Numbered from the stretch's first letter, positions 34,487 to 44,492 are shown. The stretch: 64,000 bases of DNA from Sulfurimonas sp. (GCA_028687935.1 JAQTZE010000003.1:186001-250000); one strand, 5' to 3'. Numbers and translations: made by a program. The notes: generated by a model not told the origin, from the letters alone.

Positions 34487-35399
34487 TACAAAATATAAAA
34501 CAATTTTTATAGACCCAAAATCGCCGCACCTTGAAGTGGATGAAAAAGTAAATGTCATCCTCTCTCCGGCGCTTTACTGGGTGAAAAAACTCGCACTTCC
34601 TATGAAGTATGTGCGAGATGTGAAAAAGCTTCTGCCGTCTATCTTTGAAGATGTGCTTCCTGAGGGACACTATAGCTACAGTGCTTATAAAAGTGGCGAA
34701 GAGTTTTTTGTTTTTGCCTATGAAGATAAACGTATTTTGGATACTTTGACGCAAAAAGGTATCAGCGGATCAAATATCGCAAACGTCTATTTTGCGCAGA
34801 GTGAGTTTACAGATGCAGGTGAGCCAATAGCCATCAACGAGCAAGAGAGCATCTACCTCAAAGATGAGATCCTAATTCTTCTTCCAAGTGCGTTTGTAAA
34901 CCAGAGCAAAGCACTTGATCTTGAGAAGATAAACCTCTCAGGACACACAATAGCACTTGCACAGTTTGGGCATATTGTTGATAACAAAAGCCTCACAAAA
35001 ATTGCTGCTGTCTTTGTTGCACTCATACTGCTTTTGGCGGCTGAGCTATTTGTGATCTCACAAAAAACAGCTGAAGTAGAGGGACTCAAAGAGGCACTTT
35101 TTGCGCAGGAGGGGACAAAATCAACAATGTTTGAGAACAATGCAATCCTTAAAAAGCAAAAAGAGATTTATGAAAAGCAGACAAAACTGCGTGATAGTAT
35201 CGCTGTGACACTTGCTTCAAAACTCGCAAAAGGGGAGACGCTCAAAGAAGTGAATTTCAAAAACAAAGCCTTTGTAGCCGACTTTTCTACCCTTTCTCCA
35301 GCGAGTATAAACGCAATAGAAAAAGAGCTCAAAGGGTACAATCTTAGCTTCAAAGCTTCAAAGAAAAGTGAAAATTGGCATCTGGAGGTGACACTGTGA
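34470..35399 (+). CDS. gspL: GspL-like cytoplasmic/membrane assembly protein
   Basis: 309 residues: a cytoplasmic PilM-like part (1-180), one membrane helix (about 185-207, IAAVFVALILLLAAELFVIS), a coiled coil and a small ferredoxin-like periplasmic domain. This layout is that of GspL, which recruits GspE. Sequence conservation is low and the call leans on order and topology. Overlaps gspM by four bases. Confidence 0.75.
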   Translation: MFTKFNTKYKTIFIDPKSPHLEVDEKVNVILSPALYWVKKLALPMKYVRDVKKLLPSIFEDVLPEGHYSYSAYKSGEEFFVFAYEDKRILDTLTQKGISGSNIANVYFAQSEFTDAGEPIAINEQESIYLKDEILILLPSAFVNQSKALDLEKINLSGHTIALAQFGHIVDNKSLTKIAAVFVALILLLAAELFVISQKTAEVEGLKEALFAQEGTKSTMFENNAILKKQKEIYEKQTKLRDSIAVTLASKLAKGETLKEVNFKNKAFVADFSTLSPASINAIEKELKGYNLSFKASKKSENWHLEVTL

Positions 35400-35803
35400 A
35401 CCGTCTCAATCCTCTCTACGTCGGCGCAGGACTCTTATTGCTCACTTTATTACTCCTCTTAAAGCTTAGCAGTGCCAAAGAAGAGCTCGTCCTTGCACAA
35501 GCAGACTACAAAGAGACCTCTTTGGCGCTGAATGAACTGAGCTCTCTTAACAGTGCTTATATGGGCAAAGAGGAGGTGAAAAAATCTCTACAGAGAATCC
35601 TCTCACAGTCTTCACTCAAAAGTGCAAATATCGAACAAAGTATCAAGGCTAACTCTTTGCTGCTGCGCTCTTCTAGCATGGACAAAGATGCCCTGAGTTC
35701 ACTGATGGGCAAACTACTCAATGGTGCATACGATATCAGTTCCTTTGAAATCAAAAAGCTTAGTGAAAACAAAGCAAGCTTGGAAGTGGAGATAAAATGG
35801 TAA
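35396..35803 (+). CDS. gspM: GspM-like assembly protein
   Basis: 135 residues from a GTG start overlapping the gspL stop (GTGA), with GGAGG upstream. One N-terminal membrane helix (LYVGAGLLLLTLLLLLKL), a coiled coil and a small periplasmic domain, the topology of GspM, GspL's partner. An in-frame ATG 21 bases earlier lies inside gspL without its own ribosome-binding site. Call by topology and order. Confidence 0.72.
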   Translation: MNRLNPLYVGAGLLLLTLLLLLKLSSAKEELVLAQADYKETSLALNELSSLNSAYMGKEEVKKSLQRILSQSSLKSANIEQSIKANSLLLRSSSMDKDALSSLMGKLLNGAYDISSFEIKKLSENKASLEVEIKW

Positions 35804-36330
35804 AAAAACTACTGAGATTTTTCGCATACCTTGCGTTTTTTGTACTCGCTTTGGTCTATTTTGCACCAAAAGAGAGTATCTATTATCTGCTAGAAAATGA
35901 GCTCAAAAACTACTCTGTTATCATCTCTGATGAGACGCTTACAGATAAAGGTGTGAGCCTCACTATCCAAAATGCAGCTCTGTATGTCAAATCAATCGAG
36001 AGTGCAAAAATACAAAACTGTGATGTGACATTTTTACTACTCTATAACTCCATAAACGCAAGAGATATCATGCTCTCAGAGAGTGTGAAATCCTTAGTGC
36101 CACTCAAGATAGAGAGCCTTGCGTTTACGCAGAGTATTTTTGATCCACTGCATGTCAATATCCACGCAGTAGGTGATTTTGGTGAGGCAAAAGGAAGTGT
36201 GAACTTGCTTGAGCGAACTATTCATATAGAGCTTATTGCTTCGGATTTGATGCAAAAAGAGTACAAAAATGCACTCAGAGAGTTCAAAAAATCTGAAGAT
36301 GGAGGACTTTTCTATGATAAAGCTTTCTAA
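35797..36330 (+). CDS. gspN: GspN-like membrane-anchored protein
   Basis: 177 residues with an N-terminal hydrophobic anchor (FAYLAFFVLALVYFA) and a beta-rich periplasmic part. Position between gspM and gspC is that of GspN in several T2SS loci, and length is short for that family (about 250). No catalytic motifs. The assignment is positional. Overlaps gspM by seven bases and gspC by 17. Confidence 0.55.
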   Translation: MVKKLLRFFAYLAFFVLALVYFAPKESIYYLLENELKNYSVIISDETLTDKGVSLTIQNAALYVKSIESAKIQNCDVTFLLLYNSINARDIMLSESVKSLVPLKIESLAFTQSIFDPLHVNIHAVGDFGEAKGSVNLLERTIHIELIASDLMQKEYKNALREFKKSEDGGLFYDKAF

Positions 36331-37126
36331 CTCCTCTTTTTTACCTATTATCGCAAAAATACTTATCCTTTTGCTTATCGCAAAGACGCTCTCACTTGGG
36401 CTTTTATGGTTCTTGCCAAGTGATGGCGTGGAGCTTGTGCAAAAAAGCAGTTACAAACCAAAGTACCAAAGAGTAGATTTTGAAAATATGATCCAAATGC
36501 CAGTAGGCAGTAAAGGCAGCGGAACACGAGAGAGTGGTTCTAGTGCAGTGACTATCACAAGTATGGTACTTAAGGGGCTCTATGGCACGAAGTCTATGGG
36601 CTATGTTATCGTCGCACTCAAAGCCTCGCCAAACAAGACTTCTATCATAGCCATGGGAGAAGAGTTTTCAGGCTTTACACTTCACTCCATCGCGCAATCG
36701 AGTGCAACTTTTACCAAAGCAGGCAAAGAGTATACACTTGAGCTGGAAAAAATAAGCACACAAGGCTATGTAGCATCTGTGGAAGAGACACAACAAGCGG
36801 ATGACGGCTCCCCAAAGCGCGTAAGCAAAGAGGATATCGCCAACTACGCTAAAAATCCCCAAGATATCTGGAGAGACATCTCTATAGTCGAGGTAAAAAA
36901 CGGCGAAGCGATAGAGGGATTCCGTGTGACAAAGATAGCGAAAAACTCGAAGATGGCAATGCTTGGACTTAGAGAAGGCGATGTCATCATCAAGGCGAAC
37001 AATGTCGAGCTCAAATCTTACAAAGATGCGATAGAGATTTATAACGGGATAGACAAATTAGACGCGGTGCAAATCGTAGTTATGAGAGAAAATCAAGAAG
37101 TGGAGTTAGTATATGAGATTCATTAA
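36314..37126 (+). CDS. gspC: GspC-like inner-membrane/secretin connector with PDZ domain
   Basis: 270 residues from ATG 36314, with GGAGG upstream. Single membrane helix (AKILILLLIAKTLSLGLLWF), a homology-region domain (about 75-160), and a C-terminal PDZ-like domain: GFRVTKIAKNSKMAMLGLREGD, then VIIKANN. GspC links the inner platform to secretin GspD and takes part in substrate choice. Overlaps gspD by 14 bases. Confidence 0.83.
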   Translation: MIKLSNSSFLPIIAKILILLLIAKTLSLGLLWFLPSDGVELVQKSSYKPKYQRVDFENMIQMPVGSKGSGTRESGSSAVTITSMVLKGLYGTKSMGYVIVALKASPNKTSIIAMGEEFSGFTLHSIAQSSATFTKAGKEYTLELEKISTQGYVASVEETQQADDGSPKRVSKEDIANYAKNPQDIWRDISIVEVKNGEAIEGFRVTKIAKNSKMAMLGLREGDVIIKANNVELKSYKDAIEIYNGIDKLDAVQIVVMRENQEVELVYEIH

Positions 37127-38993
37127 GGCAATATTTTTAACAGCAGTGTTGGTTCTGAGTTTATCAGCGCGAGAGCAGGTCAATGTAAACTTCGCAAACC
37201 TTCAGATAGATGACTTTATCAAGCTTGTCTCAAAGATAACGAACAAAAATATTTTGATAAATCATAAAGTAAACGGCACAGTGGACTTCGTAAGTACAGC
37301 GCCTATTTATGATGATGAACTTATGGGTATTTTGGTCTCTGTTTTGGAATCCAAAGGCTTTACACTTATCGAAGATGGCTCTTTGTATGAGATAGTGCGC
37401 TCAACTGATGCCGCGCAGAGCAATGCAAAAGTGGTCAGCCCTGAGAGCAGTGCAAGTGGTAATCTTATGGTGACACAAGCCATAGTTGTCAAGGGCGAAA
37501 ACGTCGATATTGTAGCGGCAAAGATCCGTTATCTCATCTCTAAAACTGCCAAGCTGATGACGATGAAAGAGAGCAATACGATGCTCATCACCGACTATCC
37601 AAAAAATATTGAGACAGTCAAACAAGTTATCAATGATATCGACACAAACAATGCAATGATCGTCAAAATCTTTCCAGTGAAAAACACAGAAGGTAAAAAA
37701 CTTCAAGCCAAACTTGCAGATATCGCAAAATCTATCTTCAATGAAAAAGTAGACTCAGAATTAGTAAAAATCATCCATGATGAAAACGCAAACAGCATCA
37801 TTGTCGTCGGAAACGCAAAGAATGTGAAAAAAGTAGAAGAGCTTGTCACAAGACTCGATGTCGAATCAAATATCGCAAGTTCACTGCAAATATTTACACT
37901 CAAAAACTCTGACGCAAAAGCAGTTGCAACAACTATCAATGAAATCATCTCAAAACAGACTTTCGCTGATCCTGCGATGAAGCCAAATATCTCAGCAAGT
38001 GAGGAGATAAACGCAGTCATAGTTGTCGGTGATCCACAAGTCATCAAAGGGATAAAAGTCATTGTAGATGAACTTGATAAAGAGAAATATCAGGTCTATG
38101 TGCAGGCGAGAATCATCAATATCTATAAAAAAGATGCGATAGATCTCGGTGTAAAATATGGTTTTGATGGCGCAGCTGTTTCATCAAGTGGGGGATTATA
38201 TACTTTGGCAACAAATATGACTGGCAAGTCTGTCGCTGTTGATGCAACACAGTTTCTTACTATTCCAACAAATTTATCACATGGTTTTGCTCTTGGAGCA
38301 GCCATAGACTTTTTGGAAAAAAATGATGCTTCAAAATCTATTTCAAATCCTTCTATTTTATGTGTCAATAACAAAGAGTCTTCTATCTATGTTGGACAAA
38401 CAATATCTATTGCAACAGGTAGTATCAGTTCTGCGACAACATCCATATCTCCTGGTCTTACAAGTAGCTACAAAAGGGAAGATGTAGGTTTGACACTCAA
38501 AATCAAGCCAAGAGTCTCTTCTGAGGAAAAAGTAACACTTGAAGTGGAAGCTATTTTGGAGAGTCTTGATAGTAAAGGTGACGTACTCACGGGGGAACAA
38601 CCAATAACTTCAAAGCAAGAAGTGAAAACGCAAGCTATTTTGCGTCATGGAGAAAATATTATCATTGGTGGTTTAGTTAAAAATACGGATATCAATAATG
38701 TAAGTAAACTACCTTTTTTAGGAGATATTCCTCTGATAGGGGAGTATCTTTTTTCTTCAACATCTAAAACAGAAGAAGAGACAAATTTAGTAGTTATTCT
38801 TACTCCCTATATTATAGATAATAGTGAAGCACTTTCAAAACTTCAAGAAGAATTGGGTATCGCTGCTATTTTGCAACAAAAATACAATACAGAAGTTTTC
38901 GCAAACCTAGAAAAGAAAAAAGATGCAATTGAAGATGGCTCAGACCAAAGCAAAGTCAATCCTATGGAAGCGATAGATAATGTTAACCCTTGA
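37113..38993 (+). CDS. gspD: Type II secretion outer-membrane secretin
   Basis: 626 residues with a signal peptide (MRFIKAIFLTAVLVLSLSA), N0 and N1-N3 ring domains (repeated Ixxxx..NAIIVVG-type segments), and the C-terminal secretin barrel with VGQTISIATG, VGLTLKIKP and GGLVK followed by LPFLGDIPLIGEYLFSS. It forms the gated outer-membrane channel. Length is normal. No C-terminal S-domain for a pilotin is obvious. Confidence 0.95.
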   Translation: MRFIKAIFLTAVLVLSLSAREQVNVNFANLQIDDFIKLVSKITNKNILINHKVNGTVDFVSTAPIYDDELMGILVSVLESKGFTLIEDGSLYEIVRSTDAAQSNAKVVSPESSASGNLMVTQAIVVKGENVDIVAAKIRYLISKTAKLMTMKESNTMLITDYPKNIETVKQVINDIDTNNAMIVKIFPVKNTEGKKLQAKLADIAKSIFNEKVDSELVKIIHDENANSIIVVGNAKNVKKVEELVTRLDVESNIASSLQIFTLKNSDAKAVATTINEIISKQTFADPAMKPNISASEEINAVIVVGDPQVIKGIKVIVDELDKEKYQVYVQARIINIYKKDAIDLGVKYGFDGAAVSSSGGLYTLATNMTGKSVAVDATQFLTIPTNLSHGFALGAAIDFLEKNDASKSISNPSILCVNNKESSIYVGQTISIATGSISSATTSISPGLTSSYKREDVGLTLKIKPRVSSEEKVTLEVEAILESLDSKGDVLTGEQPITSKQEVKTQAILRHGENIIIGGLVKNTDINNVSKLPFLGDIPLIGEYLFSSTSKTEEETNLVVILTPYIIDNSEALSKLQEELGIAAILQQKYNTEVFANLEKKKDAIEDGSDQSKVNPMEAIDNVNP

Positions 38994-40497
38994 ACCTCTC
39001 CATAACCTCAAACTCGAAGTAAGCGAGGCTCCAGGTCTTAGCACTGAGCTGTGTCTGAAAAACTATCTGCTTTTCTCAGAGCTTCATGGAGAGCTGTGCG
39101 CCTTTATGAGTGAGAGATATTTGGTAGAAGCAAGTAACTATTACACAAAATTGCCGCAAAAATATCCTCTGCATATGCTTGATGAAGACTCCTACGACAG
39201 ACTTTATAACCGTTTCTTGGAGCTAAGAACTGACAGAACAATGGAGAGTATGCAAGAAGAAAGCGAAGGTAAATCTGATGATGAAGAGCTCTCTCTCACA
39301 GATTTTTTGCGTACCTCTTCAGATATTCTCACCAGCGAAGAATCCGCTCCAATTATCAAATTTGTGAATGCTCTTTTTTATCAGGCTATCAAAAAACGCG
39401 CTTCAGATATCCATATAGAAGTACAAGAAAAACGCGGTGAAGTACGTTTTCGTATCGATGGGATGCTTATCAAAAACGCAGACCTTGACAAAAAAGTAGT
39501 CAATCTTATCGTCAGCCGTATCAAAGTCATCTCAAACCTCGACATCTCTGAGAAACGCATCCCACAAGATGGTCGTACGCAGATAAAAATAGCAGGTGAA
39601 AGCCTCGATGTGCGTGTCTCGATACTTCCGACTTTTTACGGTGAGCGCGTGGTTATGAGACTTTTGATGCAAAGCTCACAGATACCACATATTAACGAGC
39701 TTGGCTTTAACAACTCACTTATTGGCGATGTCAAAAAACTGCTGCGTTCATCACATGGTATCATCCTTGTAACTGGACCTACGGGAAGTGGAAAGACTAC
39801 TTCATTGCACTCCTTTTTGCGTGAAGTCGAATCTCCTGAACTCAATCTCATAACTGTTGAAGATCCAGTCGAGTATAAGTCGGATAATATCTCTCAAATA
39901 CAGGTCAATGAAAAAGTCGGACTCACTTTTGCCGCAGCGCTTCGCTCGATTCTGCGTCAAGATCCTGATGTCATCATGATAGGGGAGATACGTGACGAAG
40001 AGACAGCAAGTATCGCTGTGCGTGCGGCACTCACAGGTCACTTGGTTTTCTCAACGCTGCACACAAACTCAGCTGCGGCAACTATCTCAAGACTCACAGA
40101 TATGGGAATAGAACCCTTTCTTATCTCTTCTTCACTTCTTGGAATACTAGCACAAAGACTTGTACGTGTCTTGTGTGATGAGTGTAAAGAGGAGGATGTT
40201 TTAGCCGAAGAGTTCGCAGAGGATTATAAACTTGCCAAAGATGCAAAAGTCTACAAAGCTTGCGGGTGTAAAGCGTGTAACTACAGTGGCTACGCTGGAC
40301 GTCGCTCTATTGGGGAGCTGCTTGTTATGAGTGACAAAGTTCGTGATCTACTCAAAACGACAACGGATGAACACTCTATCAAAACAGCCCTCGAAGCGGA
40401 TGGCCTCAAAACTATCGCAACACAACTCCATACAATGCTGCTTGATGGTGAGACTTCACTTGACGAAGCGATACGCATCGGTTTAGGTCATGCGTAG
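38980..40497 (+). CDS. gspE: Type II secretion ATPase GspE
   Basis: 505 residues. Walker A GPTGSGKT, Asp box in LITVEDPVEY, Walker B DVIMIGEIRDEET, His box GHLVFSTLHTN, and a four-cysteine zinc module (CDEC...CKAC) near residue 400-435. It powers pseudopilus assembly on the cytoplasmic face. Starts inside the end of gspD with a 14-base overlap. Confidence 0.96.
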   Translation: MLTLEPLHNLKLEVSEAPGLSTELCLKNYLLFSELHGELCAFMSERYLVEASNYYTKLPQKYPLHMLDEDSYDRLYNRFLELRTDRTMESMQEESEGKSDDEELSLTDFLRTSSDILTSEESAPIIKFVNALFYQAIKKRASDIHIEVQEKRGEVRFRIDGMLIKNADLDKKVVNLIVSRIKVISNLDISEKRIPQDGRTQIKIAGESLDVRVSILPTFYGERVVMRLLMQSSQIPHINELGFNNSLIGDVKKLLRSSHGIILVTGPTGSGKTTSLHSFLREVESPELNLITVEDPVEYKSDNISQIQVNEKVGLTFAAALRSILRQDPDVIMIGEIRDEETASIAVRAALTGHLVFSTLHTNSAAATISRLTDMGIEPFLISSSLLGILAQRLVRVLCDECKEEDVLAEEFAEDYKLAKDAKVYKACGCKACNYSGYAGRRSIGELLVMSDKVRDLLKTTTDEHSIKTALEADGLKTIATQLHTMLLDGETSLDEAIRIGLGHA

Positions 40498-40939
40498 GCA
40501 CGCGTTTACGCTTATCGAAGTGATGGTCGCAGTGATGATTATTTCTGTGGTCATCATGGCCTTATTACAGCTTTTTGCGAACAATACGCATATCTTCTCC
40601 TCTCTTGATAAAAAAGCACAGACCAATCAGTATCTCTCTTTTCTTGTTTCAAATTCTGATTATGGTTTTGAAGATAAACGCGGCACACTCTACGACTATG
40701 TGAGTGATTTTGATCTGCAAGATGATTTGCGTCATACCCTCAAAAATATCAAAGCGGAGCTCGTCTATCAGGAGAAAGAAACAATAGATATGAAAGATTT
40801 TGCATCAGAAGATAGTTCTATGCAAACGCAGAGTGAAGATGCCAAAGAGACAAACTCGGATATGGTTTTTGAGATAGGGAGCAGTGTCATCAAACTCGAA
40901 GAGAGTTCTGGTGCACTGCTGCGTTTGAGGCTTCAATGA
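40490..40939 (+). CDS. gspI: Minor pseudopilin, GspI-like
   Basis: 149 residues. Leader MRRHA then FTLIEVMVAVMIISVVIMALL, a GspI-like processing site and helix. Overlaps gspE and gspJ by eight and four bases. GspI is part of the tip complex with GspJ and GspK. The C-terminal half is weakly conserved. Confidence 0.78.
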   Translation: MRRHAFTLIEVMVAVMIISVVIMALLQLFANNTHIFSSLDKKAQTNQYLSFLVSNSDYGFEDKRGTLYDYVSDFDLQDDLRHTLKNIKAELVYQEKETIDMKDFASEDSSMQTQSEDAKETNSDMVFEIGSSVIKLEESSGALLRLRLQ

Positions 40940-41469
40940 GAAAGGGATTTACACTTATAGAGATGATGATCTCTATCTCGATACTTGCAATCATGATGAT
41001 TTACCTCTATCAAAGCTATGCATCACTTAATATTTCCAACGATATTTTTACAAAAGCAACAAAGAAGATAACACAGAGCGAGCAGAAGAAACAGGTGCTC
41101 TTTTTGGACTTTTCTTTGGCGCTCAAAGAGGCAAACGCAACGATAAATATAGTGCCTCAAGACGCCAAAGAAGATGTTGTGTTTATGCAAAGCGGACACT
41201 CTTTGCATAGACGATATAACCCTTATATAGGCTATATTGTGAAAAATAAAAAACTCTTTCGTATCGAATCGCTCAATCCTCTACTCGAATATCCACTCAC
41301 TATCGATAGTGAGTTTGTAGCAGATGAACTCGGTGAAGTCAATGGCTTTCGCGTCTATAAAAATGATAAAAAGAGAGATCAAAACGCGAGTGAAGCCTAT
41401 CTCGTACACGTAGACTTCAAAGATGAGGATGATATTTTACTTAAGGTGAAGATGTTAAACGAGTATTGA
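40936..41469 (+). CDS. gspJ: Minor pseudopilin, GspJ-like
   Basis: 177 residues. Leader MRKG then FTLIEMMISISILAIMMIYLY; here the -1 residue is the canonical Gly. Last gene of the secretion operon. No terminator stem is evident in the 100 bases that follow. Confidence 0.76.
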   Translation: MRKGFTLIEMMISISILAIMMIYLYQSYASLNISNDIFTKATKKITQSEQKKQVLFLDFSLALKEANATINIVPQDAKEDVVFMQSGHSLHRRYNPYIGYIVKNKKLFRIESLNPLLEYPLTIDSEFVADELGEVNGFRVYKNDKKRDQNASEAYLVHVDFKDEDDILLKVKMLNEY

Positions 41470-41571
41470 TCACTCAGTATTATTCTTAAATTTTCCATCA
41501 AACAGTATACGAAACTCATAAATATGTGATAGAATATTTTTCTGTAATATTACCGGGGGAGGTTTTAGCAG

Positions 41572-43914
41572 ATGAAAAATATTGTTATCTCAACAAAAAT
41601 ACTTCTTTTAGTTCCTCTTCTTTTCATTCTTATCTCTTTAGGTAAAATAACTTTAAATTACTATGATAGTCAAAATCAAATGCATGAGTTTGTGCAGAAA
41701 AATGCCAGCACACTCAATACATTTATCCTTGCTAACAGAGAGTATTATCACAAGTTATATATAAACAAAACGCTTCCTCTGGATGAAAATACTTATGTGG
41801 GTCTTCCTGCCTTCTCCTCTTTTGAGATATCAAAAACATTCTCAAGTGAAAATGCGTTTGATATTACTGTCCAAACGGTATCGGATAGAGCCAGAAACCC
41901 CAAAAACGCAGCAAGTGAAAGCGAACTCAAGGCGATAGCATTTTTTAATAAAGATAAAACACAAGCAGAATATTTCGTAAATGAAGGCCAATATTTTCAA
42001 TATGCCACACCCTTATATATAGAGCAAAAATGTTTGACATGTCATGGTGCAAAAGAGGATGCTCCGAAGTTTGTATCAAATCATTATACTGAAGCGTATG
42101 ACTATAAAATCGGCGAGCTAAGAGGTATCGTCAGCATTAAAATACCAAAAGAAAAAATAGGCAAATATTTTATGTATATGTTTCTCAAAAATCTTTTTTT
42201 TGATCTTTTGACACTGGTGATTATTTTTTTAATCACTTATTTTTCTATAAAATATTTTAAAAATTTAGCACAAAGTTTAAATACTGAAGTTCATAATACA
42301 ACAAATGATTTAGAAAAAAATATCGCGTTTTTAAAATCTCATCAAGTTGTACTTGATGAATCAAGCATAGTAAGTAAGGCAGATATCAAAGGCAATATCA
42401 CTTATGTCAATGAGAATTTTTGCAAAATTTCAGGATATACCCAAGAAGAACTTTTGTCAAAACCGCATAGTATCGTCAGCCACAAAGAAACGGGAGAGGA
42501 GCTTTTTAGAGAACTTTGGAGCACAATAAGAGCAAAAAGAGCATGGAAAGGTGTGATAAAAAACAGTGGCAAAAAAGGAGATTACTGGGTGGATATCACT
42601 ATCTTGCCTATACTTGATGCACAAGAGAATATTGTAGAGTATATAGCGGTAAGACATGATATAACGAAGATGATAGAGCAACAGCAGATGCTGGATAATG
42701 CGGCAAATACGGATACGCTAACAGGATACGGCAACAGGTACAAACTCAACAATGATATAAATTCAAGTATAAAACCGGCACTTGCAATAATCAATATAGA
42801 TAATTTTTCACAAATAAATGATTTTTATGGTCATGCAAAAGGTGACTTAGTTATCAAAAAATTAGGCGATATTTTAGCCAAGATTGTGCTTACAGAGAGA
42901 TGTAAGATATACCATCTTCAAGGTGATGAGTATGTCTTGTTCAATAGTAATATCGAACCTGATCTGTTTATTCAAAAGATGACAAAACTCACGGCGCAGG
43001 TTGCAAAGAGTTCTATTAAAATAGAAGGGGAAGAACTTTCGGTAAATTTTAGTACAGCTATCTCTTTTGAATCTAAAGAGAAGCTCCTGATAACAGCGGA
43101 TATGGCACTAAAAATTGCAAGAAGAAATAATAAAAATCTTATTGTATATGAAGAGTGTATATCGTTAAATGATGAGTATGAAAACAATATAAAGTGGACA
43201 AAGAAGATAGAAGTGGCAATCAAAAATGATGACATTGTTCCTGTTTTTCAACCAATCGTAAATAATATTAGTTGTGTTTGGGAAAAATATGAAGCACTCG
43301 TGCGGCTTCAAGATGGAGATAGACTTATCCCTCCATTCCTTTTTTTAGATATTGCTAAAAAGACAAAACACTATACACAGATTACAAAGATAATGATAGA
43401 GAAGACTTTTGAGATATTTAAAGATAAAGAGTTTGAATTTTCCATAAACCTGACCATAGAGGATATTTTAAATAACGATATTAAAGTGTTTATATTTGCT
43501 ATGTTAGATTCTTATAAACTCGGTCCAAGAGTGGTTTTTGAGATAGTAGAATCAGAGTCAATCCAGAATTTTGAAGAGGTTTCGGAATTTATACAAAATC
43601 TAAAAAGATATGGGTGTAAAGTCGCAATAGATGATTTTGGCACAGGGTATAGTAACTTTGAATACTTGCTCAAGCTTAAAGTCGATTATATCAAGATAGA
43701 CGGTTCACTTATTAAAGAGATAGATACGAATGAAGAGGCACAACTTGTGGTATCCACGATAGTTGACTTTGCAAAAAAAATGAAGATAAAAACCATCGCA
43801 GAGTTTGTTGCAAGTGAAGCAATATTTTATAAAGTCAAAGAGTTGGAGATAGATTACTCTCAAGGCTATTATTTTAGTCCCCCGCAAACGCAGCGCGAAG
43901 CATTTGGAGTGTAA
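41572..43914 (+). CDS. Membrane c-di-GMP phosphodiesterase with periplasmic c-type haem domain, PAS and degenerate GGDEF
   Basis: 780 residues. Two membrane helices flank a periplasmic Tll0287-like domain with CLTCH at 154-158, a c-type haem site. Then a PAS domain (about 255-370), a GGDEF domain whose signature is QGDEY and so probably catalytically dead, and an EAL domain with EALVR, FEIVESES, DDFGTGYSN and DYIKIDGS, which looks active. It likely hydrolyses c-di-GMP in response to redox state or a gas bound at the haem. GGGGGAGG precedes the start; the gene stands alone between the secretion operon and rpmI. Confidence 0.9.
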   Translation: MKNIVISTKILLLVPLLFILISLGKITLNYYDSQNQMHEFVQKNASTLNTFILANREYYHKLYINKTLPLDENTYVGLPAFSSFEISKTFSSENAFDITVQTVSDRARNPKNAASESELKAIAFFNKDKTQAEYFVNEGQYFQYATPLYIEQKCLTCHGAKEDAPKFVSNHYTEAYDYKIGELRGIVSIKIPKEKIGKYFMYMFLKNLFFDLLTLVIIFLITYFSIKYFKNLAQSLNTEVHNTTNDLEKNIAFLKSHQVVLDESSIVSKADIKGNITYVNENFCKISGYTQEELLSKPHSIVSHKETGEELFRELWSTIRAKRAWKGVIKNSGKKGDYWVDITILPILDAQENIVEYIAVRHDITKMIEQQQMLDNAANTDTLTGYGNRYKLNNDINSSIKPALAIINIDNFSQINDFYGHAKGDLVIKKLGDILAKIVLTERCKIYHLQGDEYVLFNSNIEPDLFIQKMTKLTAQVAKSSIKIEGEELSVNFSTAISFESKEKLLITADMALKIARRNNKNLIVYEECISLNDEYENNIKWTKKIEVAIKNDDIVPVFQPIVNNISCVWEKYEALVRLQDGDRLIPPFLFLDIAKKTKHYTQITKIMIEKTFEIFKDKEFEFSINLTIEDILNNDIKVFIFAMLDSYKLGPRVVFEIVESESIQNFEEVSEFIQNLKRYGCKVAIDDFGTGYSNFEYLLKLKVDYIKIDGSLIKEIDTNEEAQLVVSTIVDFAKKMKIKTIAEFVASEAIFYKVKELEIDYSQGYYFSPPQTQREAFGV

Positions 43915-43977
43915 GAGTTGTCTCTATAGCAAGAGATAACTACGATACTAGCATTTTGTTGTTAGAATTGGCGCTTT

Positions 43978-44205
43978 TTACTCTTCTCTATACTTAGAGA
44001 TTCCGCAAGGCTGATTTGGTGTAGGTGGATGCTCTTTGAGATAAGTCAGATCTTCAAGTGTCTGCGTGAGCACTTTTTTTTGCTGGAGTATTGGGAGCAT
44101 TAGGTTATCCTTCTCATTGAGAGGAATGCTCCAGTCAAGAAGTATTGTTTGTACTTCAGCGTCAAGTTCTGTGAGGGCGTTTTGTATATGTTTTATTGAA
44201 TTCAT
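43978..44205 (-). CDS. Hypothetical small protein
   Basis: 75 residues, no recognisable domain. The first two-thirds are predicted helical, possibly coiled coil ([27 protein letters not shown]), the tail is proline-rich with one cysteine. It is divergent from rpmI, whose promoter lies just outside its start. No close partner genes. A real gene is likely because it fills the gap neatly, but support is modest. Confidence 0.5.
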   Translation of the reverse strand: MNSIKHIQNALTELDAEVQTILLDWSIPLNEKDNLMLPILQQKKVLTQTLEDLTYLKEHPPTPNQPCGISKYREE

Positions 44206-44240
44206 GCGAGCATTGTAGCGAATTTTTAGAATTGTTTGGG

Positions 44241-44273
44241 TATAATTCCCGCCTCAAAGTCTATTTAGACTTG
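44241..44273 (+). promoter_or_regulatory. rpmI-rplT promoter and leader hairpin
   Basis: TATAAT at 44241-44246, then a leader hairpin AAGTCTA-TT-TAGACTT at 44258-44273, about 25 bases before the rpmI ATG. The short leader might serve ribosomal-protein feedback, but no L20-binding mimic is obvious here. Confidence 0.55.
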
Positions 44274-44300
44274 TATGAGAATTTTACAGAGGAGTCATCG

Positions 44301-44492
44301 ATGCCAAAAATGAAATCGGTAAAAGGCGCTGTTAAGCGTTTTAAAGTGAAAAAAAATGGTACTGTTAAACGTGGAACTGCGTTTAGAAGCCATATTTTAA
44401 CTAAGCAAGATGCACAAACTCGTCGTGATCAAAACACACCAAAAGTTGTTGCGAAAGTAGACGAAGCAAACATTAAGGCTATGATTAACTAA
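44301..44492 (+). CDS. rpmI: 50S ribosomal protein L35
   Basis: 63 residues, starting [20 protein letters not shown], typical of L35. GGAG is six bases upstream of ATG 44301. An earlier in-frame codon (44196) was rejected because it adds a non-homologous 35-residue extension over the promoter. infC, which often precedes rpmI, is not here. Confidence 0.97.
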   Translation: MPKMKSVKGAVKRFKVKKNGTVKRGTAFRSHILTKQDAQTRRDQNTPKVVAKVDEANIKAMIN

